Below are positions 42,091 through 50,869 of a DNA stretch of 56,832 bases, piece after piece. The stretch's first letter is position 1, and each line of letters begins with the position of its first letter. Location of the stretch: the IMG/VR virus record IMGVR_UViG_3300020152_000004, positions 1-56,832 of that record. One strand, 5' to 3'. A program made the translations under genes and the position numbers. Source of the stretch: a virus. The notes beneath the pieces were generated by a model, which had not been told where the DNA came from, did not search any database, and was given only the letters and a program-made list of their open reading frames with translations.

Positions 42091-42707
42091 AGAATCTCCG
42101 CTGCTCGGACTTCGGTGGCCGGCGGAAGTCGGGAGCTGCGTGCGGCCGTGCGCCTGGGTGGGGCACGGACAAGGACACGGGCCCATGCAAGGACCACGTG
42201 GCCATCGTGGCCGCTGCGGCCGAGACCGGCATCAAGGTCCGGAACCAGACCGCGTTCCTGGCAGCGATGCGGCGCACAGGCAACATCAGCGCGGCCGCGC
42301 GCGCGGCGAACGTCGACCGCTCGATGCATTACACGTGGCTCGAGCAGGACTTCAACTACCGAAAGTCATTCGAGGACGCCAAGGCGGAGTCGATCGAGGT
42401 CCTCGAGGCGGAAGCGCGGCGCCGCGCGATCGCCGGCATCAAGCGGCTGAAGTTCACACGCAATGGCAAGCCGATCATCGATCCGAAGACCGGCGAGCCC
42501 TATGTGGAGCACGCGTACAGCGACACCCTGCTGATCTTCCTGCTGAAGGCGGAGGCGCCGGAGAAGTACCGCGAGCGCCTGGACGTCAGCGGACCCGGGG
42601 GCGGTCCAATCGCGACGGTGGCGGAGCACAGTCTGAGCGGGAAGTCTCTCGCCGAGCTCGCGGCCATGCGCGCTACGCTGCTCGCACAGTCGGCCGGCAC
42701 CGAATGA
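42087..42707 (+). CDS. terS: Terminase small subunit
   Basis: 206 residues from a GTG overlapping the previous stop. The HTH-like segment AAMRRTGNISAAARAANVDR (about 59-78), followed by YTWLEQDFNYRKSFEDAK, is typical for small terminases that bind the packaging start site. It directly precedes the large subunit (4-nt overlap). Confidence 0.8.
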   Translation: MKNLRCSDFGGRRKSGAACGRAPGWGTDKDTGPCKDHVAIVAAAAETGIKVRNQTAFLAAMRRTGNISAAARAANVDRSMHYTWLEQDFNYRKSFEDAKAESIEVLEAEARRRAIAGIKRLKFTRNGKPIIDPKTGEPYVEHAYSDTLLIFLLKAEAPEKYRERLDVSGPGGGPIATVAEHSLSGKSLAELAAMRATLLAQSAGTE

Positions 42708-44515
42708 TGATGACGAACGACGAGGTGCGGCGGATCCTCACGCCCATGTCGCAGGACGAGCTGCTCAAGCTGATCGCGTCACCAGCGGACACCGGGCACA
42801 TCCCACCTGAAGTACTGCTCGGCTCCGACCTCGTCGCCGTGCCCGAGGCCGGGGAGGATGGCGTCCGTTGCCGTCTCATGCCGCGTACGACTGCGACCGA
42901 CCTGGTGCGCGTCGAGCGGGAGCTCGTCCGCATCGCGCCTGCGCCGGCGCAGGACGTCGAGTGGCACCTCTGCAAGCACGATCGCGCATACTTCATTGCA
43001 CGGTGGCTGGACATCGAGACGAAGTTCCCGATCGGTAAGGACCGCAGCACGCCGTTCCTGCCGTTCCTCTATCAGCTGCGCATCATCCGGCTCTACGACC
43101 GCGCACGCGCCGAGCAGCGCGGCATCTTCGAAGAGAAGTCGCGCCAGCTGGGACTCAGCTGGCTGTGGATGGCGCTCTTCCTCCACGGCCTGCTGTTCGA
43201 GGACCAGGCATCGTTCTTCGCGACATCCCGACGCCAGGACGAGGTGGATGACGGCGGCCGTGGCAGCACCACGAAAAGCATCTTCGGCCGGCTGCGGTTC
43301 ATGTACGAGCGGCTGCCTGCATTCCTGCGCCAGGACTCGGCCACTCACAAGGACGTCCTCACGTTCAAACTGCTGAGCGTGCTGCACACGACGTCTGGGT
43401 CGTACCTCTCGGGCGAGGCCGCGACGGCGAATATCGGCCGCGGCGGCAGCTTCACGGTCGGCCTCCTGGATGAGTTCGCGCACATCGAGCAATCCGAGTC
43501 CGCATGGGCATCCGCGGATGAGGCCATCCAATGCCCGATCGTGAGCAGTACTCCATTCGGCGAGGACAACAAGTTCGCGGATCTCCGGGACAAACTCGCG
43601 CGGCCGAAGAATGACAGCGAGCGGGAGGTGCGGAAGCGCTTCCTGGTCTCGCGCTCGCACTGGTCGGAGCATCCGTATTTCGCGCGCGGCATTGCGCGCG
43701 GCGAGGACGGCCGCCTGACGTCGCCGTGGTACCGGCGTGCGTGCGCAACGAAGACACCTGAGAAGGCGGCGCAGGAGTATGACATCGCCTACGCGGGTTC
43801 TTTGCCCGGACGGTTCTTCCCAGAGTTCAGCCGCGGCGTGCATGTCCCTCTCGAGGAGATCGCGCTCCACACCGGCTACTGGTTCTACCTGTCGGCCGAT
43901 CACGGCCTCTCGGACACGGAAGTATGGGGTCTGTGGCAGACGGACGGGTCCACGTTCGCCGAGCTGCTCGACGAATGGCACTCCGTTCCGGAAGGGTCAC
44001 ACCATGGCGTGGACCTGACGAGCCGCGAAGTCGCGGCAGGCATCGTGGAATGGCTGCGCGAGGAATGGGGCCTCCCGCTCGGCCGCATCGAGGGCATCAT
44101 CCCGGATCCGGCTGGCGGCGCGCGTGATGAAACGTCGGGACAGTCGCATCACGACCTGCTGAAGGCGACCTGGAGCAGGCTCGGACAGAAGATCCCGGCG
44201 TGGTGGCCCGCCAACAACTCGATCGTCGACGGTATCGAGTCCACACGTCTGCTGCTCGCCGGCACCTACAACGGGAAGACATTCCGGCTCCGCGTCTCCC
44301 CGCGCTGCACGCTCACGATCGACAGCCTGATCAACTATCGCAGGCGGACGCTGCGTGACGGCCGGGTGACGGATCAGGAGCACAAGGACTGGACGAACCA
44401 CGCGGCCGACATGTTCCGCTATTTCTGTCACACGATGTTCCCCGCGATCGGCGACGTCGCAATCGAAATGCTCGAGCCGCACGCGTACACCTCCGCAACG
44501 CAGGGAAGGATCTGA
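42704..44515 (+). CDS. terL: Terminase large subunit
   Basis: 603 residues from the first of three in-frame ATGs at 42704; a longer frame to 42032 lies inside the upstream genes. The ATPase domain has a Walker-A-like EEKSRQLGLSW (about 143) and Walker B VGLLDEFAHIE (about 253). The C-terminal nuclease domain has YLSADHGLSDTEV and, near the end, NHAADMFRYF with acidic residues. It drives DNA into the prohead and cuts it. The packaging type (cos or pac) cannot be told from the sequence. Confidence 0.88.
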   Translation: MMMTNDEVRRILTPMSQDELLKLIASPADTGHIPPEVLLGSDLVAVPEAGEDGVRCRLMPRTTATDLVRVERELVRIAPAPAQDVEWHLCKHDRAYFIARWLDIETKFPIGKDRSTPFLPFLYQLRIIRLYDRARAEQRGIFEEKSRQLGLSWLWMALFLHGLLFEDQASFFATSRRQDEVDDGGRGSTTKSIFGRLRFMYERLPAFLRQDSATHKDVLTFKLLSVLHTTSGSYLSGEAATANIGRGGSFTVGLLDEFAHIEQSESAWASADEAIQCPIVSSTPFGEDNKFADLRDKLARPKNDSEREVRKRFLVSRSHWSEHPYFARGIARGEDGRLTSPWYRRACATKTPEKAAQEYDIAYAGSLPGRFFPEFSRGVHVPLEEIALHTGYWFYLSADHGLSDTEVWGLWQTDGSTFAELLDEWHSVPEGSHHGVDLTSREVAAGIVEWLREEWGLPLGRIEGIIPDPAGGARDETSGQSHHDLLKATWSRLGQKIPAWWPANNSIVDGIESTRLLLAGTYNGKTFRLRVSPRCTLTIDSLINYRRRTLRDGRVTDQEHKDWTNHAADMFRYFCHTMFPAIGDVAIEMLEPHAYTSATQGRI

Positions 44516-44518
44516 CCA

Positions 44519-46207
44519 ATGGGCACGTTTGCAACCTCTGTGATGGGATGGCTGTCGGCACTGGTCGATGAGGGGAAGCTGCTGCCCTACAAGGGCGAGT
44601 GGGTCCCCTCCGATCACCATGAACGGCTCCGACAGTACGAGATCTTCCGGGCGCTTACGGAGAACCGATTCGGCGCTCTGCTGCGAAGCAAGGAAACGGG
44701 GAAGAAGCTGCGCGGATACGGCGACTATGCGCTGATCGTCGACACGAGCCGCGACGCAGTGCTCGGGGACCGCGTTGAGATTGAGGTCCCCGGATCCACG
44801 GATGAGAAGAACGCCGGCGCCGTTGCACGCAAGGCGTTCCTGGACCGGTGGGCGCGGAACGAGCGCTGGGCGTCGAAGCTCTACCGAGCCGAGACCGACG
44901 CTGCGGCCGTGGGCGACTGCGTCTATGAGCTGCGGCCCGATGGTAGCCGCCTGCGCCTGCGCACGCACGACCCTGAGTCATTTTTCCCGGTGTGGGTCAA
45001 TGCGGAGGGCGACTTCGATGAGGCGTATCTCGCTTGGGAGGAGCTGAACACCGCGCAGTATCTGCCGGTGCGTCCGGGGAACATGACCGACATCCGGAAC
45101 CGGGACGGCGAGGTCATCGTGTACCGCCGACACTACCGGGTGATCTCGCGCGAGCGGGCTACCGAGCTCGGGATCACACTCGTCGGTGCGCGCAGCCGAA
45201 AGGAGATCTGCATCGTCTCGGCCGGATGGTACCGCATCGAGACGAAGGGCGGCGCCGCTGCAGTGGGTCTCGAGTACCTGCAGCTGCTCGGTTCAGAGCT
45301 GCTCGACGACGACACCCCGATCGTGAACCTGGACACGGGCTTCGACACTGTGCCGGTGTTCTATGTACCGAACCGCGAGGCGACGAATCAGCCATGGGGG
45401 CTGCCGGAGGGTGAGGCCGTGCTGCAACTCCTCCTGGATGCGTCACAGGACGCGACCGACCTGAAGGACAACACGTTTCACAACGCGTTCCCGATCCTGT
45501 ACGACGAGAATCCGCCGATCGCGACGTTGCCGCGGCCGGGCCAGCAGGGCGCAGCGACCCAATCCTCTGAGAAGTACCGGCCGGGCACGATCTACAACGG
45601 GCGGAAGCTCGGGACCGTCGACATGTCGAAGGGCAACACGATCCTGCTCGAGCACGAGAAGTGGCTGATCACGAAGGCCCTGTCGAACTCCCGCACGACG
45701 CTGATCGCGGCGGGGAAGCTCGAGGTGGGAGAAATTCCGTCGGGCATCGCGCTTCTGATCGCCATGCTGCCCCTGTTCTCGAAGACGCTGCCGAAGCGCA
45801 CGACGCGGCGGGACAAGCTCGGGATGCTGCTGAAGCATGTGATTCGCTGGCACCGCGAGTTCGGAAGGCCGTCCGACTTCTTCGGCGCGGCGCAGCCGGC
45901 GGACGGGCAGGGCAGTGCAGAGCCACAGTGGCCCGCGGGCATCTGGAACAGCGAGGAGGCATACCCGTCGTTCGGATCGATCATCCCGATCGATCGCACC
46001 CAGGTCTCCGAGATCGTCGCGAGCCTCCTGCACGCGGACGCCATCAGTGACGAGGTCGCAGTCGAGATGCTGCAGCAGGCGGGCTTCCCCATCCACGACG
46101 CAGCGGAGGAAGTGCAGCGGATCAAGGAGCGCCGCGCCCTCCCAGTGGGCGCTCCGGGCAGCGGGCTCGGGAATCAAGGCATCGCTATCCCGGGGATCGA
46201 CGCGTAG
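44519..46207 (+). CDS. Portal protein
   Basis: 562 residues, directly after the large terminase. The N-terminal part (YEIFRALTENRFGALLRSKE) and the central region with VPVFYVPNREATNQPWGLPE and LLDASQDATDLKDNTFHN are typical for portal rings. A long helix near the C-terminus (EEVQRIKERRALPVG) fits the crown. It forms the dodecamer through which DNA enters. Confidence 0.82.
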   Translation: MGTFATSVMGWLSALVDEGKLLPYKGEWVPSDHHERLRQYEIFRALTENRFGALLRSKETGKKLRGYGDYALIVDTSRDAVLGDRVEIEVPGSTDEKNAGAVARKAFLDRWARNERWASKLYRAETDAAAVGDCVYELRPDGSRLRLRTHDPESFFPVWVNAEGDFDEAYLAWEELNTAQYLPVRPGNMTDIRNRDGEVIVYRRHYRVISRERATELGITLVGARSRKEICIVSAGWYRIETKGGAAAVGLEYLQLLGSELLDDDTPIVNLDTGFDTVPVFYVPNREATNQPWGLPEGEAVLQLLLDASQDATDLKDNTFHNAFPILYDENPPIATLPRPGQQGAATQSSEKYRPGTIYNGRKLGTVDMSKGNTILLEHEKWLITKALSNSRTTLIAAGKLEVGEIPSGIALLIAMLPLFSKTLPKRTTRRDKLGMLLKHVIRWHREFGRPSDFFGAAQPADGQGSAEPQWPAGIWNSEEAYPSFGSIIPIDRTQVSEIVASLLHADAISDEVAVEMLQQAGFPIHDAAEEVQRIKERRALPVGAPGSGLGNQGIAIPGIDA

Positions 46208-46209
46208 GC

Positions 46210-46701
46210 ATGACTGACACGGAGACCGAAACGATCAAGGACTGGTCACCCGGCGTACTGCGTGACTTTGCCCATCTCTTCTGCGGCGAGCATCTGGGTG
46301 GCGGCATCGGACGACAGGTCTATGTTCTGCTGACCGATCCCACCAAGGTTGTGAAGATCGAGACCCAGGCGTACAGCTTCCAGAACGCACTCGAGTGGTC
46401 GACATGGAAGGAACTGTCGGAGACGAAACTGTCGCAGTATCTGGCGCCATGCCATTTCATCTCCCCGTGCGGCATGGCCCTGATCCAATCGCGGGTTCAG
46501 CCCCTGCCAACCGCGGCTGAGGAGAAGGCCGCGGGGACGAACGTGCTGAAGGACGTGAGGCTGCCGCGGTTCCTGACAGACTTCAAACGCGGCAATTACG
46601 GGATCCTCGACGGACGGGTCGTGGCATGTGACTACGGGACCCACCTGGCGATCGGCTACGGCGCCACGCGCCACCTGCGGAAGCCCGACTGGTGGGAATG
46701 A
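46210..46701 (+). CDS. Miniature protein-kinase-like protein
   Basis: 163 residues with a compact set of kinase elements: Gly-rich loop GGGIGRQVY (30-38), Lys49 (VVKIE), possible Glu62 (NALEWSTWK), catalytic loop D-x-K-x-x-N at 124-129 (TDFKRGNYG) and D-Y-G at 141-143 in place of DFG. The C-lobe is almost absent. It lies between portal and JAMM genes. It could phosphorylate a capsid or host protein, or be a structural relative. Assignment is by motif order only. Confidence 0.55.
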   Translation: MTDTETETIKDWSPGVLRDFAHLFCGEHLGGGIGRQVYVLLTDPTKVVKIETQAYSFQNALEWSTWKELSETKLSQYLAPCHFISPCGMALIQSRVQPLPTAAEEKAAGTNVLKDVRLPRFLTDFKRGNYGILDGRVVACDYGTHLAIGYGATRHLRKPDWWE

Positions 46702-47204
46702 CGCTGAAGGTGCGGCCGGAAGCTGCCGCCCAGATCGCGCAGCTCTGCGCAGATGCCCCCCAGCTGGAAACCGGCGGCGTCCTCGTCGGCTGGAGGTACA
46801 ATGAGGTCGCCGCGGAGGTGGTCCATGCGACCGGGCCGGGACCGAATGCCCTACTACAGGCCCGGGAGATGGAGTGGGACCCGAGCTACATCCAGGGCAT
46901 CATGGACGGAATCCAGCTCACCCGGGGGGGCTTTGGCATCATCGGGCGCTGGCACAAACACGCCGCTCCCGTCATACTTGCGAGTCAGCAGGATCGGCAC
47001 GGCGCCGAATGGTTCCGGATGGCGATCGCACCGGAAGACGCCACGGTGGAGCTGATCGTCGGGACCGGCGAAAATGACATGCCGCTCGCCTACGGTGCAT
47101 ATCTATGTACGTGCGACGGACTGCAGCGAATCGAGTGCGAGACGGACGCCACTGATGATGAAGAGCTTTCCCCCCGCCAACTGGCGCCAGCAGATACGGC
47201 GTAA
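46698..47204 (+). CDS. JAMM/MPN+ metallopeptidase
   Basis: 168 residues from the ATG at 46698 (ATGA overlap). JAMM motif: Glu24 (QLETGGVLVG), His86-x-His88, seven residues, Ser96-x-x-Asp99 (RWHKHAAPVILASQQDR). All zinc ligands are present. In lambda-type tails JAB domains sit in gpK, but here the gene lies between portal and scaffold, the place of the head maturation protease. No S49, ClpP-like or other protease is seen in this head module, so a capsid role is plausible. Confidence 0.75.
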   Translation: MTLKVRPEAAAQIAQLCADAPQLETGGVLVGWRYNEVAAEVVHATGPGPNALLQAREMEWDPSYIQGIMDGIQLTRGGFGIIGRWHKHAAPVILASQQDRHGAEWFRMAIAPEDATVELIVGTGENDMPLAYGAYLCTCDGLQRIECETDATDDEELSPRQLAPADTA

Positions 47205-47415
47205 CCTGCCGTTCCCGCCGGGACGCGGAGACGACGAGTTCGAAGCCATCATCACGAAGTTCCAGCAGGTTTATCAGCTCAATCTTGCCACGGGTGAAGT
47301 GTTCGTCCGGACCGGTGCGCACACATGGGATCAGCCCGCGTGGCTGGAGCTGCCGGACGTCGTGCGCGCCCGTATCCACGAGGCACTCAAAAACAGAGAT
47401 ACGTTGACGCAGTAA
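47155..47415 (+). CDS. Small hypothetical protein after JAMM gene
   Basis: 86 residues with a start 50 nt inside the JAMM gene. NWRQQIRRNLPFPPGRGDDE, then AIITKFQQVYQLNLATGEVF. No family recognised. It ends before a terminator. Confidence 0.5.
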   Translation: MMKSFPPANWRQQIRRNLPFPPGRGDDEFEAIITKFQQVYQLNLATGEVFVRTGAHTWDQPAWLELPDVVRARIHEALKNRDTLTQ

Positions 47416-47488
47416 CTCTGACGTTTATACATTCAGATCGTTCGCCATAGAGCAAAGCGCTCGAACCGGCAAGTCGTATCGACCTTCC

Positions 47489-47538
47489 GCGGTCGGACCC
47501 ACCTCGAGAAATCGGGGAACGGGCCCGGCCGCTTTTTT
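47489..47538 (+). terminator. Intrinsic terminator before the capsid genes
   Basis: Stem GCGGTCGGACCC (47489-47500) with GGGCCCGGCCGC (47521-47532), one mismatch, one wobble, 20-nt loop, T run at 47533-47538. It should lower or stop transcription between portal-region and scaffold genes, perhaps so that the capsid genes use their own promoter. Confidence 0.8.
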
Positions 47539-47612
47539 GTTTCCGCTCCCGCCGAGCGAAATCGGCGCCTCCGTCGCGACGACGTAAACCGATGCCATTG
47601 GAGACACTTCAG

Positions 47613-48281
47613 ATGCGGACACTGTCGAACTTGAAGATGCTGCCGTTGCTCGTGCTGGCTGGCCGTTTCAACGCACCGGAAGGTGATGAGGGCGGCGCAG
47701 GCGGCGATGCGAAGGGAAAGGCCGAGGACAAGTCCAGCGAAAAGCCCGCGGACAAATCCAAGGAGAAGGCGGACGAGAAGGGCGATGAAGACAAGCCTGC
47801 GATCCCATACGCCCGATTCACTGAGGTGAATCAGCAGCGGCGGGATGCGGAGGCGAAGGTCACCACCCTGACCGCCGACAACGAACGGCTGACCCGCGAG
47901 AACACGCAGCTCAAGTCGGCAGACCAGGCCGGCGCCCTCGCCGCGGCACAGGACCGCGTGAAGGAGCTCGAGAAGTCGATCGGCGAAGTGGAGAAGGAGT
48001 TCGAGGACATGCTCGAGGTCGCTCTCGCACCGCTGCCGAAGGAGAAGGCCGCGATCGTCCGGGACATTCCCGGCGGCGCGCGCATTCAGTTCGCCTGGTT
48101 CAACAAGCATCGGAGTTCGCTCGTCGGCGAGGATTCGCCGAAGGGTCCCCCGGGCGTGAAGGGTCCGAAGCACGAGAAGAAGCCGGGCGCGAAGGACGAG
48201 CCGGTCGCGTCCAGCGTCGCACAGTCATTCGTCGAACAGGCGAAGCCGGCCGAGAAGACAGGATTCAAGGGCCTCCTCTGA
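47613..48281 (+). CDS. Scaffolding protein
   Basis: 222 residues from the ATG at 47613, chosen because GGAG lies 9 nt upstream; an ATG at 47592 lacks such a site. Lys/Glu/Asp-rich N-terminus, a coiled coil (TTLTADNERLTRENTQLKSA and onward to about 150) and a basic C-terminal end for capsid contact. Place before decoration and major capsid genes is the usual slot. Confidence 0.75.
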   Translation: MRTLSNLKMLPLLVLAGRFNAPEGDEGGAGGDAKGKAEDKSSEKPADKSKEKADEKGDEDKPAIPYARFTEVNQQRRDAEAKVTTLTADNERLTRENTQLKSADQAGALAAAQDRVKELEKSIGEVEKEFEDMLEVALAPLPKEKAAIVRDIPGGARIQFAWFNKHRSSLVGEDSPKGPPGVKGPKHEKKPGAKDEPVASSVAQSFVEQAKPAEKTGFKGLL

Positions 48282-48318
48282 TCGGGGGAGCGCCAGCGGG
48301 AACTACACGGAGGCCTGA

Positions 48319-48900
48319 ATGAAACTCGGACTAACGACCGACTCGGTCGCTGCGAATCCGACGTGGCTCGACTCCACGGAAGGCATGCGCTTCCTGGTGG
48401 GCGGCGTCACGATTGACAGCGCCAAGGTTCGGCTGGGCGACGACGGCAAGCGCGTCGTCCGGAGCGGTACCCCCATCGGGAAGTCGGGCTCGAAGTACCG
48501 CCCGGCAGTCTACACGCAGCTCGCCGCGGCAGCACTGAGCGCCGCAACCACGATCGACGTCGACGATGCATCCGGGATGGTCGTCGGGGATTCGATCGTT
48601 ATCGGCGGGACCGCCAAGACCATCGATTCGATCGACATGGGCGGCGGCACAGGCGGCTCAGACCGGATCACCCTCACCGCAGCGCTCGGAGCGGACAAGG
48701 CGGACAACGCGCTTGTGATCGGTGCGGATGTCGGCGTCGGCGTCGTCGGTCTGCTGTGGGAGACGCTCGATGTGACGGACGGCGATGCGCACGGCGCCGT
48801 GCTCGACCATGGCCGTGTGAACGCGGCCGCAATTCCTGTCGACATTCACGCTGATGTGCGGGAAGCGCTGTCCGCCATCGGTATCACGTTCAAGAGCTGA
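48319..48900 (+). CDS. Head decoration protein
   Basis: 193 residues with a CGGAGG ribosome site. Beta-rich: DGKRVVRSGTPIGKSG, ATTIDVDDASGMVVGDSIVI, then VGLLWETLDVTDGDAHGAVL. The last block is often seen in decoration/capsid-stabilising proteins. Place between scaffold and major capsid genes supports it. Likely sits on capsid three-fold or local sites. Confidence 0.7.
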   Translation: MKLGLTTDSVAANPTWLDSTEGMRFLVGGVTIDSAKVRLGDDGKRVVRSGTPIGKSGSKYRPAVYTQLAAAALSAATTIDVDDASGMVVGDSIVIGGTAKTIDSIDMGGGTGGSDRITLTAALGADKADNALVIGADVGVGVVGLLWETLDVTDGDAHGAVLDHGRVNAAAIPVDIHADVREALSAIGITFKS

Positions 48901-48904
48901 GGCG

Positions 48905-50308
48905 ATGATGATCCGACGCACCTGTCTCTGGGTTGCAGCGCACGTGGCGCTGCTGCTGACCGAGCTCGGGCGACTCACCGTCGTCGCACCGAAGCTCCCG
49001 CGGCTGATTCAGTTCAGCCTGCATCCGTTCGTGAAACGCGGGCACGGCAAGGTCCTCGCCGGCGGTGGCCGAAGCGGTGGCTTCGCACTGCGCCTGACAG
49101 TCGCAGTCGCCGTGCTCGCATTCCTGGTCGTAGGGGCAACCGTGGTTTCGGACTTCATGCACACCGGATCCGGCGCAACACTCGCCGGCGCCATGATGCT
49201 GATCCCCGGGGCCGCGGGTCGGTTCGGTGACGCGAGTTCGGACCTGCTGACCGAGATCGACGGGCTGTCTACGACCGACATCCAGTACGTCGTCGACAAC
49301 ACCAACCCATTCGATCGGCTCGCGCCAGGTGGTCTGCTCGGCGACGCACTCTTTCCGGCCCGTCCGACGCAGGAGCTCGACTTCAAGTACCTGAAGGGGG
49401 CCGGCGGTGCGGCGGTGATGGCACACGTCACGACGCACAACTCCGAGGCGCCGCTGGTGAACCGGCGCGGCCTCGAGACGGTCTCCGGTCAGATCCCGGC
49501 GATCAAGCAGAAGCGCTATCAGGATGCGCACACGCTGATCCGGCTGCAGAGTGCGGATGCACTCATCCAGAGCCAGGTCGTGCGGGACATCTATGATGAC
49601 GTCACGGACACGAGGCTGGGCGTTGTCGCGCGGCTGGAGAAGCTGCGAATGGACGCACTCGCCACGGGCACGGTGTCGCAGCTGACCGAGGAAGGGCTCG
49701 TTTACAGCGTCGACTACGGCGTGCCGAACGACCACAAGGAAACGCTTTCGGGCGGGGACCTGTGGAGCGCCACGACGGCCGAACCGCTGTCCGACCTCGA
49801 GCGCTGGCAGAACATCATGGTGGGCGACACCGGCCACCAGATGGCTGTCGGTGTGACGAGCTCCGCAGCGATCAGCGCGCTTCGTCAGCATGAGAGCGTC
49901 CGGAAGGCAATCTGGGGCGTAAACTACGACCGTCGCGTGACGAACGACGAGCTGAATCAGTTCCTGACTGCTCAGGGCCTCCCGACGCTGATCTCTTACG
50001 ACCAGATGGTCGCGCAGCAGGCGGCGAACGGCACGCAGTCAGCAGTCCGCCTGTTCCCCGAGAACCGTCTGACGCTGATCCCGGCGGTTGCGACGGGCTC
50101 GCTCGGCCGCACGCTCCGCGCACCGACGGCGGAGGAGGCGGTCCGCTCGATCGCAGACGGCGTGATTGTGGTCGATCAGTTCCGGATCGCGACGCACGTC
50201 TACGTCGCCACCCAGGACCCAAAGGGTCTGGTGACGCTCAGCGTGGCCAGCACGTTCCCGAGCTTCGAGCGTGCCGGCCACGTTTTCCAGGCCGTGGTGC
50301 TGGCGTAA
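48905..50308 (+). CDS. Major capsid protein, E-type, with N-terminal extension
   Basis: 467 residues from ATG 48905 (ATG 48908 has the better spacing from GAGG). The E-type capsid fold starts near the ATG at 49193: GRFGDASSDLLTEIDGLS, LGDALFPARPTQELDFKY and HNSEAPLVNRRGLETVSGQI, giving 371 residues, the usual length. The 96 residues before it contain two hydrophobic segments (CLWVAAHVALLLTEL; LTVAVAVLAFLVVGATVV) not expected in a capsid protein. They may be a removable N-terminal domain, a separate membrane protein fused to the capsid gene, or untranslated leader. The C-terminal part ends in SFERAGHVFQAVVLA. Confidence 0.8.
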   Translation: MMIRRTCLWVAAHVALLLTELGRLTVVAPKLPRLIQFSLHPFVKRGHGKVLAGGGRSGGFALRLTVAVAVLAFLVVGATVVSDFMHTGSGATLAGAMMLIPGAAGRFGDASSDLLTEIDGLSTTDIQYVVDNTNPFDRLAPGGLLGDALFPARPTQELDFKYLKGAGGAAVMAHVTTHNSEAPLVNRRGLETVSGQIPAIKQKRYQDAHTLIRLQSADALIQSQVVRDIYDDVTDTRLGVVARLEKLRMDALATGTVSQLTEEGLVYSVDYGVPNDHKETLSGGDLWSATTAEPLSDLERWQNIMVGDTGHQMAVGVTSSAAISALRQHESVRKAIWGVNYDRRVTNDELNQFLTAQGLPTLISYDQMVAQQAANGTQSAVRLFPENRLTLIPAVATGSLGRTLRAPTAEEAVRSIADGVIVVDQFRIATHVYVATQDPKGLVTLSVASTFPSFERAGHVFQAVVLA

Positions 50309-50370
50309 CCCTGAACCCGAACGCTTGGCGTGGCCCGCCCGCTGCGCCGAGCCCCTCAAGGATGGTGATC

Positions 50371-50781
50371 ATGGCAGGCAAGACGGCGTACACCGCGGTC
50401 ACGCGGATCAAGATGGGCGGCAAGCTCTACTTGCCCGGAGAATCGATCGAGCTCGACGCGGACGAGGCCAAGCGCATGGGTACGGCAGTGAAGGCGGCCG
50501 CGCCGGTGAAGGGACCGGTTGCGAAGCGCGCGACGGGTCGTACGGCGTCCCCGAACGACGCCGGCGGAAGCGGCGCGGATGACGGCGCCGGCAACGGTAC
50601 GGATGACGGTGGCGATCCGCTGGACGGCATGCAGTTCGCCTCCCCCCAGGCCCGCCTGCGGGCGCAGGAGGAGAACCTCACGGCCGAGACCTTCAAGCAT
50701 CAGCGCAAGGAAAGCGAGAACGGCTTCACGGTCGCGGATGTGGAGAGGATTGCTGAGAAGAAGGGCACTCCGGACGCGTAG
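50371..50781 (+). CDS. Head-region hypothetical protein
   Basis: 136 residues. The ATG at 50371 is chosen because AAGGA lies 9 nt upstream; an ATG at 50362 is too close to it. N-terminal beta part (AYTAVTRIKMGGKLYLPGES), a Gly/Asp-rich linker (about 67-85) and a helical end. It lies between capsid and connector genes. Confidence 0.55.
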   Translation: MAGKTAYTAVTRIKMGGKLYLPGESIELDADEAKRMGTAVKAAAPVKGPVAKRATGRTASPNDAGGSGADDGAGNGTDDGGDPLDGMQFASPQARLRAQEENLTAETFKHQRKESENGFTVADVERIAEKKGTPDA

Positions 50782-50827
50782 CTGCGGCCGGGGATTACGA
50801 TGAACTCCCGGTAACCAGCCCGGCGAT

Positions 50828-50847
50828 GGGGGGGCGAGCCCCCTTTT
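50828..50847 (+). terminator. Short intrinsic terminator
   Basis: G-run 50828-50834, loop CGAG, C-run 50839-50843 and TTTT at 50844-50847. It lies in the 88-nt gap after the hypothetical head protein. Confidence 0.65.
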
Positions 50848-50869
50848 CACTTCCCAGTAGCGAGGCCAC

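Noticed and set aside
42032-42703. Longer terminase large-subunit frame from 42032
   Set aside because: It overlaps the methyltransferase end and the whole small terminase gene; the MMM start at 42704 overlaps the previous stop as elsewhere.
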